Assembly: GCF_006439395.2 (NCBI RefSeq)
Contig: NZ_CP083950.1
Location: 496,001-560,000 of the forward strand
Direction of reading: 5' to 3'
DNA from: Mesorhizobium sp. B4-1-4
GTDB lineage: Bacteria > Pseudomonadota > Alphaproteobacteria > Rhizobiales > Rhizobiaceae
Length of the DNA: 64,000 nucleotides
A program made the translations under genes and the position numbers. Positions 52,284 to 60,154 of this stretch are shown here, one piece after another; positions within the stretch are counted from its first letter, which is position 1; the number at the start of each line of letters is the position of its first letter. Below the pieces are notes generated by a model. The model was given only the letters and a program-made list of their open reading frames with translations, made no database searches and was not told the origin of the DNA.

Positions 52284-53603
52284 TTAGAGTTTACCGGCGT
52301 CCTGCAGGATTTGCGTTGCCTTGACGGCGGCCTCGTCCAATGCCTGCTTGGAGGTCTTGTCGCCGAGGATCGCCGCCTGCAGTTCGGGATAGACGGCGTT
52401 CGAGATTTCGATCCACTCGGGCGTCTGCGGCACGGCGAAGGCGTGCTTGGCTTCTTCCTGGAAGGCGGAGAGAACCTCCTTTTTGTAGGGATCGTTGGCG
52501 GCCTGCTGCAGGTCCCAGTCCCAGACCGCGGTGCGGGTGGGCAGCGGGCCTGCCGCGGCCTCGAGCTTCTGGCTGTCCTCATTGGTCAGCCACCATACGA
52601 GCGATGCGGCGGCCTCCTTGTTCGGGCAGTTCTCGGTCACCGAGAAGCCATGGAAACCCGACCAGCCGGTGCGCTTGCCGGAAGAACCCTTCGGGGCAAC
52701 TTTCACGCCGACATTGCCGGCGACCTTGGACGACTTCGGGTCGTTGAAGAAGCCGGCCCAGCCCGGCCAGTCCAGGTTGATGGCGACGGTGCCGGAGGCA
52801 AAGCCCTGGCCGAGATCGTCCCAGAGATAGTTGGTGGTTCCGGCCGGCACGGCCTTGGCCTTGTAGAGGTTGACGAACCAGTCGAGCGCCCGGACGCCGG
52901 CCTCGGAGTTGAAGACCGGCATGCCGTCCTTGTCGAGATATTCGCCGCCCTCGGCGACCACCATTTCATAGAAGCGGCCGTTGATCGCCTCTTCCTTGCC
53001 GGCGAACTGCGTGCCGTAGAAATTGGGAGGGTTGGCGAAGAACTCGGCCTGGTCCGTCACTTCCTTCCAGGTATCCGGCGGCACCAGGTCATAGCCGTAT
53101 TTCGCCTTGAACTTAGCCTTGTTGTCGGCGTTCTCGTAGAGGCTCTTCTGGTAGTAGAGAGCGGAGACGTCGAACTGCGCGCGCGGCAGCATCTCCAACT
53201 TGCCGCCAATGGTCGCCGCCTTGATCGTCGAAGGCACGAAGGCGTCGATCTCCGACTTCGGCAGCAACTTGCTGAGGTCGGTGTAGAGGCCCGTATATTG
53301 CGGCGCGAAGGACGAATGGTTCCAGCCGACGCACCAGTTGGTGCTGCCCGAGGCGATGTCGGATTTGAGCTCCTTGTCAATGTCGAAGCCGTTCTTCTTG
53401 GTCAGGATGTTGACCTTGGCGCCGGTGGCCTTCTCCCATTCGGGAATGCGCTCATAGAGCTTTTCATATTGCTGGCCGCCGATCAGCTTTACGTCGACGG
53501 TCACGCCTTCGAACTTGCCGGGCAGGTCGCCGGCAAGCGCAGTGCCTGCACCTGACGCAAGCACCAATGCACCGGCGCACACGCCGGAAAGCAGTCTGTT
53601 CAT
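52284..53603 (-). CDS. Sugar ABC importer extracellular solute-binding protein (family 1)
   Basis: Periplasmic protein of 439 residues. The signal peptide covers 1-24 (MNRLL, hydrophobic core, ALA before GD). The mature form has the two-lobe pattern of family 1 sugar-binding proteins, with FNSEAGVRALDWFVNLY in the middle and WWLTNEDSQKLEAAAG towards the end. AGGGAGGA precedes ATG 53603; an in-frame ATG at 53660 would hide the signal peptide. It is the first gene of the leftward operon and is divergent from the IclR regulator. The sugar is unknown. Confidence 0.88.
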   Translation of the reverse strand: MNRLLSGVCAGALVLASGAGTALAGDLPGKFEGVTVDVKLIGGQQYEKLYERIPEWEKATGAKVNILTKKNGFDIDKELKSDIASGSTNWCVGWNHSSFAPQYTGLYTDLSKLLPKSEIDAFVPSTIKAATIGGKLEMLPRAQFDVSALYYQKSLYENADNKAKFKAKYGYDLVPPDTWKEVTDQAEFFANPPNFYGTQFAGKEEAINGRFYEMVVAEGGEYLDKDGMPVFNSEAGVRALDWFVNLYKAKAVPAGTTNYLWDDLGQGFASGTVAINLDWPGWAGFFNDPKSSKVAGNVGVKVAPKGSSGKRTGWSGFHGFSVTENCPNKEAAASLVWWLTNEDSQKLEAAAGPLPTRTAVWDWDLQQAANDPYKKEVLSAFQEEAKHAFAVPQTPEWIEISNAVYPELQAAILGDKTSKQALDEAAVKATQILQDAGKL

Positions 53604-53665
53604 TTGGTTCCTCCCTGGGTGCGCCTTGGTGGCGACCGCAACTTGTTCGCGTGACAACAAGTGCT

Positions 53666-53693
53666 ACATTCATATACAAACAAAACATTCATA
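53666..53693. promoter_or_regulatory. Direct repeat between the sugar-binding gene and iclR
   Basis: ACATTCATA occurs at 53666-53674 and 53685-53693, a 19-base period, in the AT-rich divergent gap. A related CATTCAAATA (minus strand) lies at 54562-54571 upstream of the amidohydrolase. Both are candidate sites for the IclR-type regulator encoded between them. Confidence 0.4.
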
Positions 53694-53771
53694 CATACGT
53701 CAAGGCGAATTTTGTTTCCGACACCCACGCGCCTGCGTATATGAAGAATCGAATTCACTGGAGGGATGCCC

Positions 53772-54557
53772 ATGGACGACAGCGAAGACGAGCGCTACCG
53801 CGCGCCGGCGCTCGACAAGGGACTCGACATTCTGGAACTGTTGGCTGGTGTCGACGGCGGCCTCACCCAGGCCGAAATCGCCAAGAAACTCGACCGCAGC
53901 CCCAATGAGTTCTACCGCATGCTCGACCGGCTGGTGCGGCGCGGCTATGTCACAAGGCTTGACGGGGATCGCTATTCCCTGACCCTGAAACTGTTCGGCC
54001 TGGCGCAGTTGCACGCGCCGGTGCGGCGGCTGGTCTCCTACGCCACACCGCTGATGCGCGAGCTGGCCGAGACCTCGCAGCAGGCCAACCAACTCGTTGT
54101 TTTTGATCGAGGTTCCGCTGTCGTTATCGCTCAGCAGGAGGCGCCGAACTACTGGGGCATCTCGATCCGGGTCGGCTCTCATATCAGCCTTTTCGACACG
54201 GGTTCCGGCCACGTGCTGCTTGCCTTCCGCTCACCTGAGGAGCGGCAGATGATGATTTCCGAGCATGTCCGCAGCACCGACAAGACCTTGCAATCGGCCG
54301 AATTCTACGCCCGCCTCAACCAGATCCACGATCGCGGCTATGAGATGATGGCCTCGATGCAAACCGCCGGGGTCTATAATCTCTCAGCACCGGTGCGCGG
54401 TTCCGACGGCAAGGCGATTGCGGCACTGTCGATTCCCTACATCAGCGTGATCAACACGCCTTCGGCACCGGATATGACCAGGACCATCGAGCTTTTGCTG
54501 GCCACGACCGGGAAGCTGTCGCACTTGGCTGGATCGGCTGTCGGCGCGGCGGCATGA
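53772..54557 (+). CDS. IclR-family transcriptional regulator
   Basis: The 261 residues have an N-terminal winged helix (about 10-75; LTQAEIAKKLDRSPNEFYRMLDRLVRRGYV) and a C-terminal IclR effector domain (about 85-250). ATG 53772 is chosen because GGAGGG ends six bases upstream; ATG 53766 touches that motif and would be poorly initiated. It lies between the divergent sugar ABC operon and the amidohydrolase gene and probably regulates both. The effector would be a pathway intermediate. Confidence 0.88.
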   Translation: MDDSEDERYRAPALDKGLDILELLAGVDGGLTQAEIAKKLDRSPNEFYRMLDRLVRRGYVTRLDGDRYSLTLKLFGLAQLHAPVRRLVSYATPLMRELAETSQQANQLVVFDRGSAVVIAQQEAPNYWGISIRVGSHISLFDTGSGHVLLAFRSPEERQMMISEHVRSTDKTLQSAEFYARLNQIHDRGYEMMASMQTAGVYNLSAPVRGSDGKAIAALSIPYISVINTPSAPDMTRTIELLLATTGKLSHLAGSAVGAAA

Positions 54558-54580
54558 ATTCTTATTTGAATGAAGAATTC
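54556..54580. promoter_or_regulatory. Palindrome after iclR and before the amidohydrolase gene
   Basis: GAATTCTT (54556-54563) and AAGAATTC (54573-54580) are perfect inverse complements around nine bases. The element begins in the iclR stop codon and ends 43 bases before the amidohydrolase start. It could be a regulator site or a weak terminator. Confidence 0.45.
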
Positions 54581-54623
54581 CTCCGTGAGATGATTTGAAA
54601 ATGCTGGAGGGAGGAGCCTCACC

Positions 54624-55463
54624 ATGATCATCGACACCCATCTGCATCTCATCGATCGCTCGGCCTTGCGCTATCCCTGGCTTGCCGGTGTGCCGGCGCT
54701 TAACCGTGATTTCTCCTATGACGAGTACGCCGCGGAGGCGCGGCGGGTCGGTGTCGAACGCGTGCTGCATATGGAGGTCGATGTCGATGCGGCCGACATC
54801 GAGGCGGAGACGACCAGGGTCGAAGGGCTGTCGCGGCAGCCGGGCAGCATGCTGGCCGGGGCGATTGCGTCCTGCCGGCCGGAAGAGCCTGGCTTTGCCG
54901 CCTATCTCGAGCGGCAGCGGACAAATCACTTCGTCAAGGGCTTCCGTCGCGTCCTCCACGTCGTGCCCGATGACTTGTCGGAAGCTGCGCTGTTTCGCGA
55001 TAACATCAAGCGGCTTGGCGGCACTGGCCTGACCTTCGATCTGGTCGTGCTGCCACATCAAATTCCCAAGGCCATTGCCCTTGCCAACCTGGCGCCCGAC
55101 GTTCAGTTCGTGCTCGATCATTGCGGCGTCCCCGACATCAAGGGCGGGGGCGAGCACCCCTGGCGCGAGCACATGGGCGAGATCGCGCGCCGGCCGAATG
55201 TCATGGCCAAGATTTCTGGCGTGGTCGCTTACGCGGATCCCGGCAGTTGGACCGTCGACACCCTGCGGCCCTATGTCGAACACACGGTTCGTTCGTTTGG
55301 CTGGGACCGCGTCGTCTGGGGCAGCGATTGGCCGGTCTGCACGCTTGGTGGCGGCCTCTCGACCTGGGTGGCCGCCACCCATGCGCTGCTTTCCGGCTGC
55401 GGCGTCTCGGAACGCGACAGGCTGCTATCGGCAAATGCCCGCAAGCTGTGGCGGTTGGAATAG
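54624..55463 (+). CDS. Amidohydrolase-family lactonase (COG3618 / L-fuconolactonase like)
   Basis: TIM-barrel metal-dependent hydrolase of 279 residues. DTHLHL at 4-9 gives the HxH motif, FVLDHCGVPD contains the strand-6 His, and VVWGSDWPVC supplies the catalytic Asp at the end of strand 8. Members of this group hydrolyse sugar lactones (L-fucono-, L-rhamnono-lactone) or 2-pyrone-dicarboxylate. Beside a mutarotase, dehydrogenase and aldonate-type dehydratase, a sugar lactonase is the natural reading. A GGAGGGAGGAG-type ribosome-binding site precedes ATG 54624. It converges with the second ABC operon, six bases away. Confidence 0.85.
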   Translation: MIIDTHLHLIDRSALRYPWLAGVPALNRDFSYDEYAAEARRVGVERVLHMEVDVDAADIEAETTRVEGLSRQPGSMLAGAIASCRPEEPGFAAYLERQRTNHFVKGFRRVLHVVPDDLSEAALFRDNIKRLGGTGLTFDLVVLPHQIPKAIALANLAPDVQFVLDHCGVPDIKGGGEHPWREHMGEIARRPNVMAKISGVVAYADPGSWTVDTLRPYVEHTVRSFGWDRVVWGSDWPVCTLGGGLSTWVAATHALLSGCGVSERDRLLSANARKLWRLE

Positions 55464-55469
55464 TCGCCT

Positions 55470-56438
55470 TCAGATGGTCGTCGAGACGTGCCGCTCGCGG
55501 CCGTAGAGCGAGACCAGCAGCACGATGATGAGGCCGAGCGCGGCCTGCACAGCCGAGGGCTGGAAGCCGAGCCCGATCAGCAGCGTGTTGATTTCAGTCA
55601 GCACCAGCACCCCGGCGATCGTGCCGAGATAGCTGCCGCGCCCGCCGACCAGCGCGGCGCCGCCGACGACGACGGCCGCGATGGTCTGGAACAGATAGGG
55701 TTGGCCGACATCGCCATAGGCCGAGCCGGTGAAGCCGAGCAGCAGCACGCCCGCGACAGCTGCGAAGAAGGCGCTTGCCGCATAGGTGACCACCCACATG
55801 CGAACGGGATCGATCAATGCCAGCGGCGCGGCGCCCGGATTGCTGCCCAGTGCGTAGAGCCGTCGTCCATAAGGCGTCCGCTCCAGCACCAGCACGACGA
55901 ACGCCGCCACCACGACGAGACTGGGCACCAGCCACGGAACGGGCAGGGGGCCGGCCGATCCGCCGATCGATACGAAGCTGGAAACCACCGGTGGCGCGGA
56001 GCCTGACGGGAAGCCGGCGGTCCACAACAGCACCAGCCCCTGCACGATCATGCCGATGCCGAGGGTGACGATAAGCGGCTGGATGTCCAAACTGCGCGAG
56101 ATCAGGCCGTTCAGTCCGCCGATGACCAGCGCCAGCACGCCGACGAGGCCGCAGACGAGAAAGAAGTTCCAGCCGTCGCCATAGAGCTGTGCCGCCACGA
56201 CATTGGCGAAGCCGATGACGAAGGGGATCGAAAGATCGATGCCACCCATGATGACGACCAGCGTCTGTCCGATCGAGGCGACAGCCAGCAGCGACGCCAG
56301 CACCAGCATGGCGCGTACCGCGAACGGGGCCGAATAGCCCGGGATAAGAATCGTGCCGGCAAGGTGCAGAAGCGCCGCGACACCGAAGGCGCCGATGACG
56401 CGGGCATTGGTTGTCGCGAACAGGTTCCGGCTGGCCAT
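55470..56438 (-). CDS. Ribose-type sugar ABC importer permease (RbsC/XylH family), second subunit
   Basis: Inner-membrane permease of 322 residues with 8-10 hydrophobic segments, typical of the branched RbsC fold. IMGGIDLSIPFVIGFANVVAA contains the conserved GGIDLS block. ATG 56438 is preceded by GAGGGGG and lies just after the upstream permease stop; GTG/ATG alternatives up to 56459 overlap it. The two permeases form a heterodimer. It is the last gene of the leftward operon. Confidence 0.87.
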   Translation of the reverse strand: MASRNLFATTNARVIGAFGVAALLHLAGTILIPGYSAPFAVRAMLVLASLLAVASIGQTLVVIMGGIDLSIPFVIGFANVVAAQLYGDGWNFFLVCGLVGVLALVIGGLNGLISRSLDIQPLIVTLGIGMIVQGLVLLWTAGFPSGSAPPVVSSFVSIGGSAGPLPVPWLVPSLVVVAAFVVLVLERTPYGRRLYALGSNPGAAPLALIDPVRMWVVTYAASAFFAAVAGVLLLGFTGSAYGDVGQPYLFQTIAAVVVGGAALVGGRGSYLGTIAGVLVLTEINTLLIGLGFQPSAVQAALGLIIVLLVSLYGRERHVSTTI

Positions 56439-56439
56439 G

Positions 56440-57384
56440 TCAGCGCCCCCTCGTGGCAAGACGTTCCTGCAGCGCGGTCAGCATCACCGCCAGCACCAGG
56501 ATGGCGCCATAGGCGATCTGCAGCACGAAGGTGGAGACGTTGAAGGTCGTCAACACGCTCTGCAACAGGAAGATGTCGACGGCGCCGACAGCGGCGCCTG
56601 CCACGCCGCCACGTCCGCCGGCGAGGCTGACGCCGCCCAGCGCGACGGCGGCGATGGCGATCAGCGTGTAGGTCGGCCCGATATTGGGATCGGCGGAGCC
56701 GATCAGCGCGGTCAGCATCAGCCCGGCGCAGCCGGCTAGGATGCCCGCCATGACATAGGCGATGAAGCGTACGCGCGTGACATCGACGCCGGCGGTGTAG
56801 GCCGCGCGGTCGTCGCTGCCGACCGCCATAAGCTGATCGTAATAGGGCGTGCGCCGCACCAGCCACCAGGCGATGAACATCAATAGAAGCGGCAGCAGCG
56901 ACAGCGGCCCGGCCAGCGCCTTGAGCCATGCCGGCGCCGGGCCGATTGGCGCCGGCAGGATCGTCAGCGTAATGCCGGTGAGGATCAGATAGGTGCCGAG
57001 CGTGGCCACGATCGGCTGGATGCGCACCACCGTCGCCAGGAAACCGTTCGCCGCGCCGACCAGCGCGCCGATGAGCAGGGCCGCCGGCACAAGCAACAGG
57101 GGCGACGAGATGCCTGCCTTGAGGAAAAGCACCTGGATCACGACAGCATTGACGAAACCCATCAGCGGCCCGACCGAAATGTCGATGCCGCCACGGCCGG
57201 CGAGGATCACCGGCGTCGAGGCGATTGCCGCGCCGATCAAGGGAGCGGCCAGTCCGACCAGTGCGCCCCAGGACCCCGGCTGGAAGCGCGCCGGGCTAAG
57301 GATGAGATTGACCGCAAGCAGGATGGCCAGCAGCACGACAGCGAAGCCGACGCTTCGCGAAAGAGACGAAAGGCGCGGATTCAT
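56440..57384 (-). CDS. Ribose-type sugar ABC importer permease (RbsC/XylH family), first subunit
   Basis: Permease of 314 residues, 8-10 helices. GRGGIDISVGPLMGFVNAVVIQ holds the family's GGIDIS block, and GGVSLAGGRGG the later glycine-rich loop. Its start overlaps the end of the ATPase half by four bases. It differs enough from the second permease to be a distinct paralogue. Confidence 0.87.
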   Translation of the reverse strand: MNPRLSSLSRSVGFAVVLLAILLAVNLILSPARFQPGSWGALVGLAAPLIGAAIASTPVILAGRGGIDISVGPLMGFVNAVVIQVLFLKAGISSPLLLVPAALLIGALVGAANGFLATVVRIQPIVATLGTYLILTGITLTILPAPIGPAPAWLKALAGPLSLLPLLLMFIAWWLVRRTPYYDQLMAVGSDDRAAYTAGVDVTRVRFIAYVMAGILAGCAGLMLTALIGSADPNIGPTYTLIAIAAVALGGVSLAGGRGGVAGAAVGAVDIFLLQSVLTTFNVSTFVLQIAYGAILVLAVMLTALQERLATRGR

Positions 57385-58139
57385 GCCGCGCGTCCGAACA
57401 TGGCTGCTATCACGTTATCGGTATTCATGGCTTCACCCGAGATTTCCGCGGCAACCTCGTTTTCCCTGAACACCAGCACGCGACCACAAAGCAGAAGAAT
57501 CTCCTCGATTTCGCTGGACAGGATGATCAGCCCCATGCCGTCGGCGGCGAGACCGCGAAAGACATCATAGAGAACATGCCGGGTCGCCACGTCGACGCCG
57601 CGCGTGGGATCGTTGAGAAGCAGGATCGATGGCTGCAGCGCCAACGCCCGTGCCAGCAGCACTTTCTGCTGGTTGCCGCCCGACAACGTGTTGATCGGCG
57701 CATCGGGTCGGGGTGCCGAAATGGACAGCCTTTCGCGGTAGATCTCATAGCGCGCCTTGCGCGCCGCCGGGCTGATCAGGCCGAGGCGTGTATCGCGCGA
57801 AAGCGTCGCGACGGCGAAATTGTCGAGCACCGACTGTGTCGGAAAGATGCCGTTTGCGCGCCGGTCGCGTGGCAGATAGGCGATGCCGCTGGCAACGGCT
57901 CTGCGGAACCCGATGATCTTGTGCGACGCGCCGGGCAGGGCCAACTCGATCGAGCCGCCGAGCGGCGGCGTCAGGCCCGCAAGCATCTTGAGGAACACTT
58001 CCTGGCCGTGACCATCGAGGCCGGCAAGCCCGACGATCTCGCCGGGAGCGATCAATTGCGTGATCGGGTTGGCTTCAGCCGCGATGACGAGGTCGCGGAT
58101 GGCGAGCCCGCGAAAATCTGAGGCGGCGCGATCAGCCAT
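57381..58139 (-). CDS. Sugar ABC importer ATPase, C-terminal half of a split RbsA-type protein
   Basis: The 252 residues correspond to the second nucleotide-binding domain of RbsA/XylG ATPases. The typical degenerate Walker A region is GLAGLDGHGQEVFLK, with LPRDRRANGIF, signature LSGGNQQK, Walker B ILLLNDPTRGVD and the ending SSEIEEILLLCGRVLVF. Normally this is fused to domain 1 in one chain of about 500. Here ATG 58139 lies eight bases inside the end of the upstream half, in another frame, so the halves are made as two overlapping proteins or the gene has a frameshift. The sequence looks conserved, arguing against decay. Confidence 0.85.
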   Translation of the reverse strand: MADRAASDFRGLAIRDLVIAAEANPITQLIAPGEIVGLAGLDGHGQEVFLKMLAGLTPPLGGSIELALPGASHKIIGFRRAVASGIAYLPRDRRANGIFPTQSVLDNFAVATLSRDTRLGLISPAARKARYEIYRERLSISAPRPDAPINTLSGGNQQKVLLARALALQPSILLLNDPTRGVDVATRHVLYDVFRGLAADGMGLIILSSEIEEILLLCGRVLVFRENEVAAEISGEAMNTDNVIAAMFGRAA

Positions 58140-58869
58140 GCGCCAGCTCCGCCGCCGTGCGCGGTGCCATTGCCTTCAACAGTTCAGCGGGCGTCGAAGC
58201 GCCCCGCTCTTCGGTGCGCACCACGCTGCCGCCGCGAAGGATCGAGATACGATCCGAAAGCGACATCACCTCGTCCATGCGGTGCGTAATGAACAGGATG
58301 AGGCAGCCTTCGCCGGCAAGGGTCCTCATCAGCAAAAAGACGGATTCACGGTCGGCGAAGTCGAGCGCGGCGGTGACTTCGTCGAGGATCAGTACCTTTG
58401 GATTGCGCACGACCGCACGGGCGAGAACGACGAGTTGCTGTGCGGCGAGCGGCAACAGGCCGGCTGGCTTGTCGAGAGGCATGTCGGTAACCGCGAAGCG
58501 CTTGAGCGCGGCGGCCGCCCGGTCGCGGCGTTCGTTGCGCGGCACGACGCGCCGGAGCAGCCCATCGAGGCCGAGCAGGATGTTGTCGGTCACGCTGCGG
58601 TCCGGTGCGATCAGTACTTCCTGAAACACCGTGGCGAAGCCTTGCCCCTGGAAGGCCGAAGGGTTGCTGCCCGAAAAAGGCTCGCCCTGCAGCAGGATCG
58701 TACCGCTGTCCGGCTGCACGATTCCGGACAAGAGCTTGACCATCGTGCTCTTGCCCGAGCCGTTCTCGCCCAGGATGGTGTGGATGGTCCCTGCCCGGAA
58801 CGCGATCGAAGCGTCCGCGAGCGCGACCGTCTCGCCATAGCGTTTGGATATGTTCCTGATTTCAAGCAT
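58132..58869 (-). CDS. Sugar ABC importer ATPase, N-terminal half of a split RbsA-type protein
   Basis: The 245 residues are the first nucleotide-binding domain of an RbsA/XylG ATPase: Walker A GENGSGKST, Q-loop FATVFQEV, a weak signature LPLAAQQ, Walker B LILDEVTAALD and switch THRMDEVMSLSDR. The product stops at the usual interdomain linker (AELAHG) and its stop overlaps the start of the C-terminal half as ATGGCTGA. ATG 58869 begins the conserved MLEIRNISKRYG; a longer frame to 59022 adds a non-conserved tail. The pair would need to assemble as separate chains. Confidence 0.86.
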   Translation of the reverse strand: MLEIRNISKRYGETVALADASIAFRAGTIHTILGENGSGKSTMVKLLSGIVQPDSGTILLQGEPFSGSNPSAFQGQGFATVFQEVLIAPDRSVTDNILLGLDGLLRRVVPRNERRDRAAAALKRFAVTDMPLDKPAGLLPLAAQQLVVLARAVVRNPKVLILDEVTAALDFADRESVFLLMRTLAGEGCLILFITHRMDEVMSLSDRISILRGGSVVRTEERGASTPAELLKAMAPRTAAELAHG

Positions 58870-58940
58870 GCCGTGTTTCGAAGCTGGCAAGCCGGCTCCC
58901 CTGAAAGGAGCCGGCTCGTTGGGTTTGTCTGTCGCAGGCG

Positions 58941-60128
58941 TTACTTCGCGCAGGCGTCGGGCACCTTCGAATAATCCCAACCCTTGGTCGGTGCGGGGTT
59001 GGAGAAATAGGTGTCGAGCCATTCCTCCGGCATCGGGTCCTTCGGCGGGATCGGAAAGATCGAGACGGCATCCGGCGTCATGCAGTCCTTATACCAGGCG
59101 CCGAGATCGGCGTTGTGAACCGGCGGGATCGGGATCAGCAGCGTGTTCAGCTTCGGCTTCTGCCCGTCCAGCATACGCTCGCCAACGCGGAACAGCGTCT
59201 CGGCGGTCCAATGCGGCAGCACCGCATGGCCTTCGAAACGATACTTGTCCGGATTGGCTTTCCAGTAGCCCAAAGCATCACCCGTGATCGAACCGGTGAT
59301 CAGCGGCGCCGGCCGGCCAGCCTCGGCGAAGGCCTCTGCGACGACACGGCTTTCGCTGCCGGTCGTCCACACCGCGTCGATCGGCGCCGGATTGGTGGCG
59401 ATCGCCTGCAGCACGACCGTCTTGGTGACGTTGGCCGTCCAGTTTCCGTTGACGGTACGCGAGATCTTCAGCTTCGGATTTTCCGCCAGCGCCTTGTCCG
59501 CGCCCTGGCGCTCCTGCACCACGATCGGGTGGCCGGCAATGCCTTCGACCAGCAGGATGCTGGCGCCATCCGGCTCGGCCTTGCCGATCGCCGTCATCAT
59601 GTCATAGCCCCAGCGCGCATAGTTGGAATCGACATTGATCGCGTTCGGGCTGGTTACCGAGCCAGCAGCCGTGATGAACGGGATGCCGGCCTTGGCAGCC
59701 GCGTCGATGGCGTCGTCGAGCGCTGTCGCCGAGCCCGGGATCGAGGTGATGATCGAGCATTTCTTGTCGATGAAGGCGCGGATCTGGTTGATCTGCTGGC
59801 TGGCATCGTTGTTGGAATCCGACACTTCGAAGCTGGATACGGTGCCGTCGGCAATCAGCCCGTCGACCAGGCGCTTCAACTCCTTGGTCACCGTCACCCG
59901 CCACGGATTGCCCTGGTAGGATTCCGAGTGGCACCATTTCCATGGCTTCGGCGGCGGGGTGAAATTGTCCCAGGCCGAACCCAGCACCTTCTGCGGCGCG
60001 CCGTCATACTGCGCCTTGAGTTCGATCGGCAGTCCGCCGATGACGCCCTGGATATCCTCGGCAAAGGCAGTCGTTGCAAGTGAGGCGAGAGCGGTTGCGG
60101 CCAGCAGGCCGCGGATCGTGTTTTTCAT
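58941..60128 (-). CDS. Sugar-type periplasmic binding protein (PBP1 / RbsB-like)
   Basis: Protein of 395 residues with signal peptide 1-23 (MKNTIRGLLAATALAS, cleavage AFA before ED). The mature two-domain fold shows DSNNDASQQINQIRAFIDKKCSIITSIPGS and DGASILLVEGIAGHP, the hinge and strand patterns of ribose-binding-type proteins. Longer than RbsB (about 290), as in the larger ABC sugar-binding group. It precedes the split ATPase by 71 bases and supplies the substrate to the RbsC-type permeases. Substrate unknown. Confidence 0.87.
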   Translation of the reverse strand: MKNTIRGLLAATALASLATTAFAEDIQGVIGGLPIELKAQYDGAPQKVLGSAWDNFTPPPKPWKWCHSESYQGNPWRVTVTKELKRLVDGLIADGTVSSFEVSDSNNDASQQINQIRAFIDKKCSIITSIPGSATALDDAIDAAAKAGIPFITAAGSVTSPNAINVDSNYARWGYDMMTAIGKAEPDGASILLVEGIAGHPIVVQERQGADKALAENPKLKISRTVNGNWTANVTKTVVLQAIATNPAPIDAVWTTGSESRVVAEAFAEAGRPAPLITGSITGDALGYWKANPDKYRFEGHAVLPHWTAETLFRVGERMLDGQKPKLNTLLIPIPPVHNADLGAWYKDCMTPDAVSIFPIPPKDPMPEEWLDTYFSNPAPTKGWDYSKVPDACAK

Positions 60129-60154
60129 TATTGTCTCCTCCGTTCGGTTTTGGT

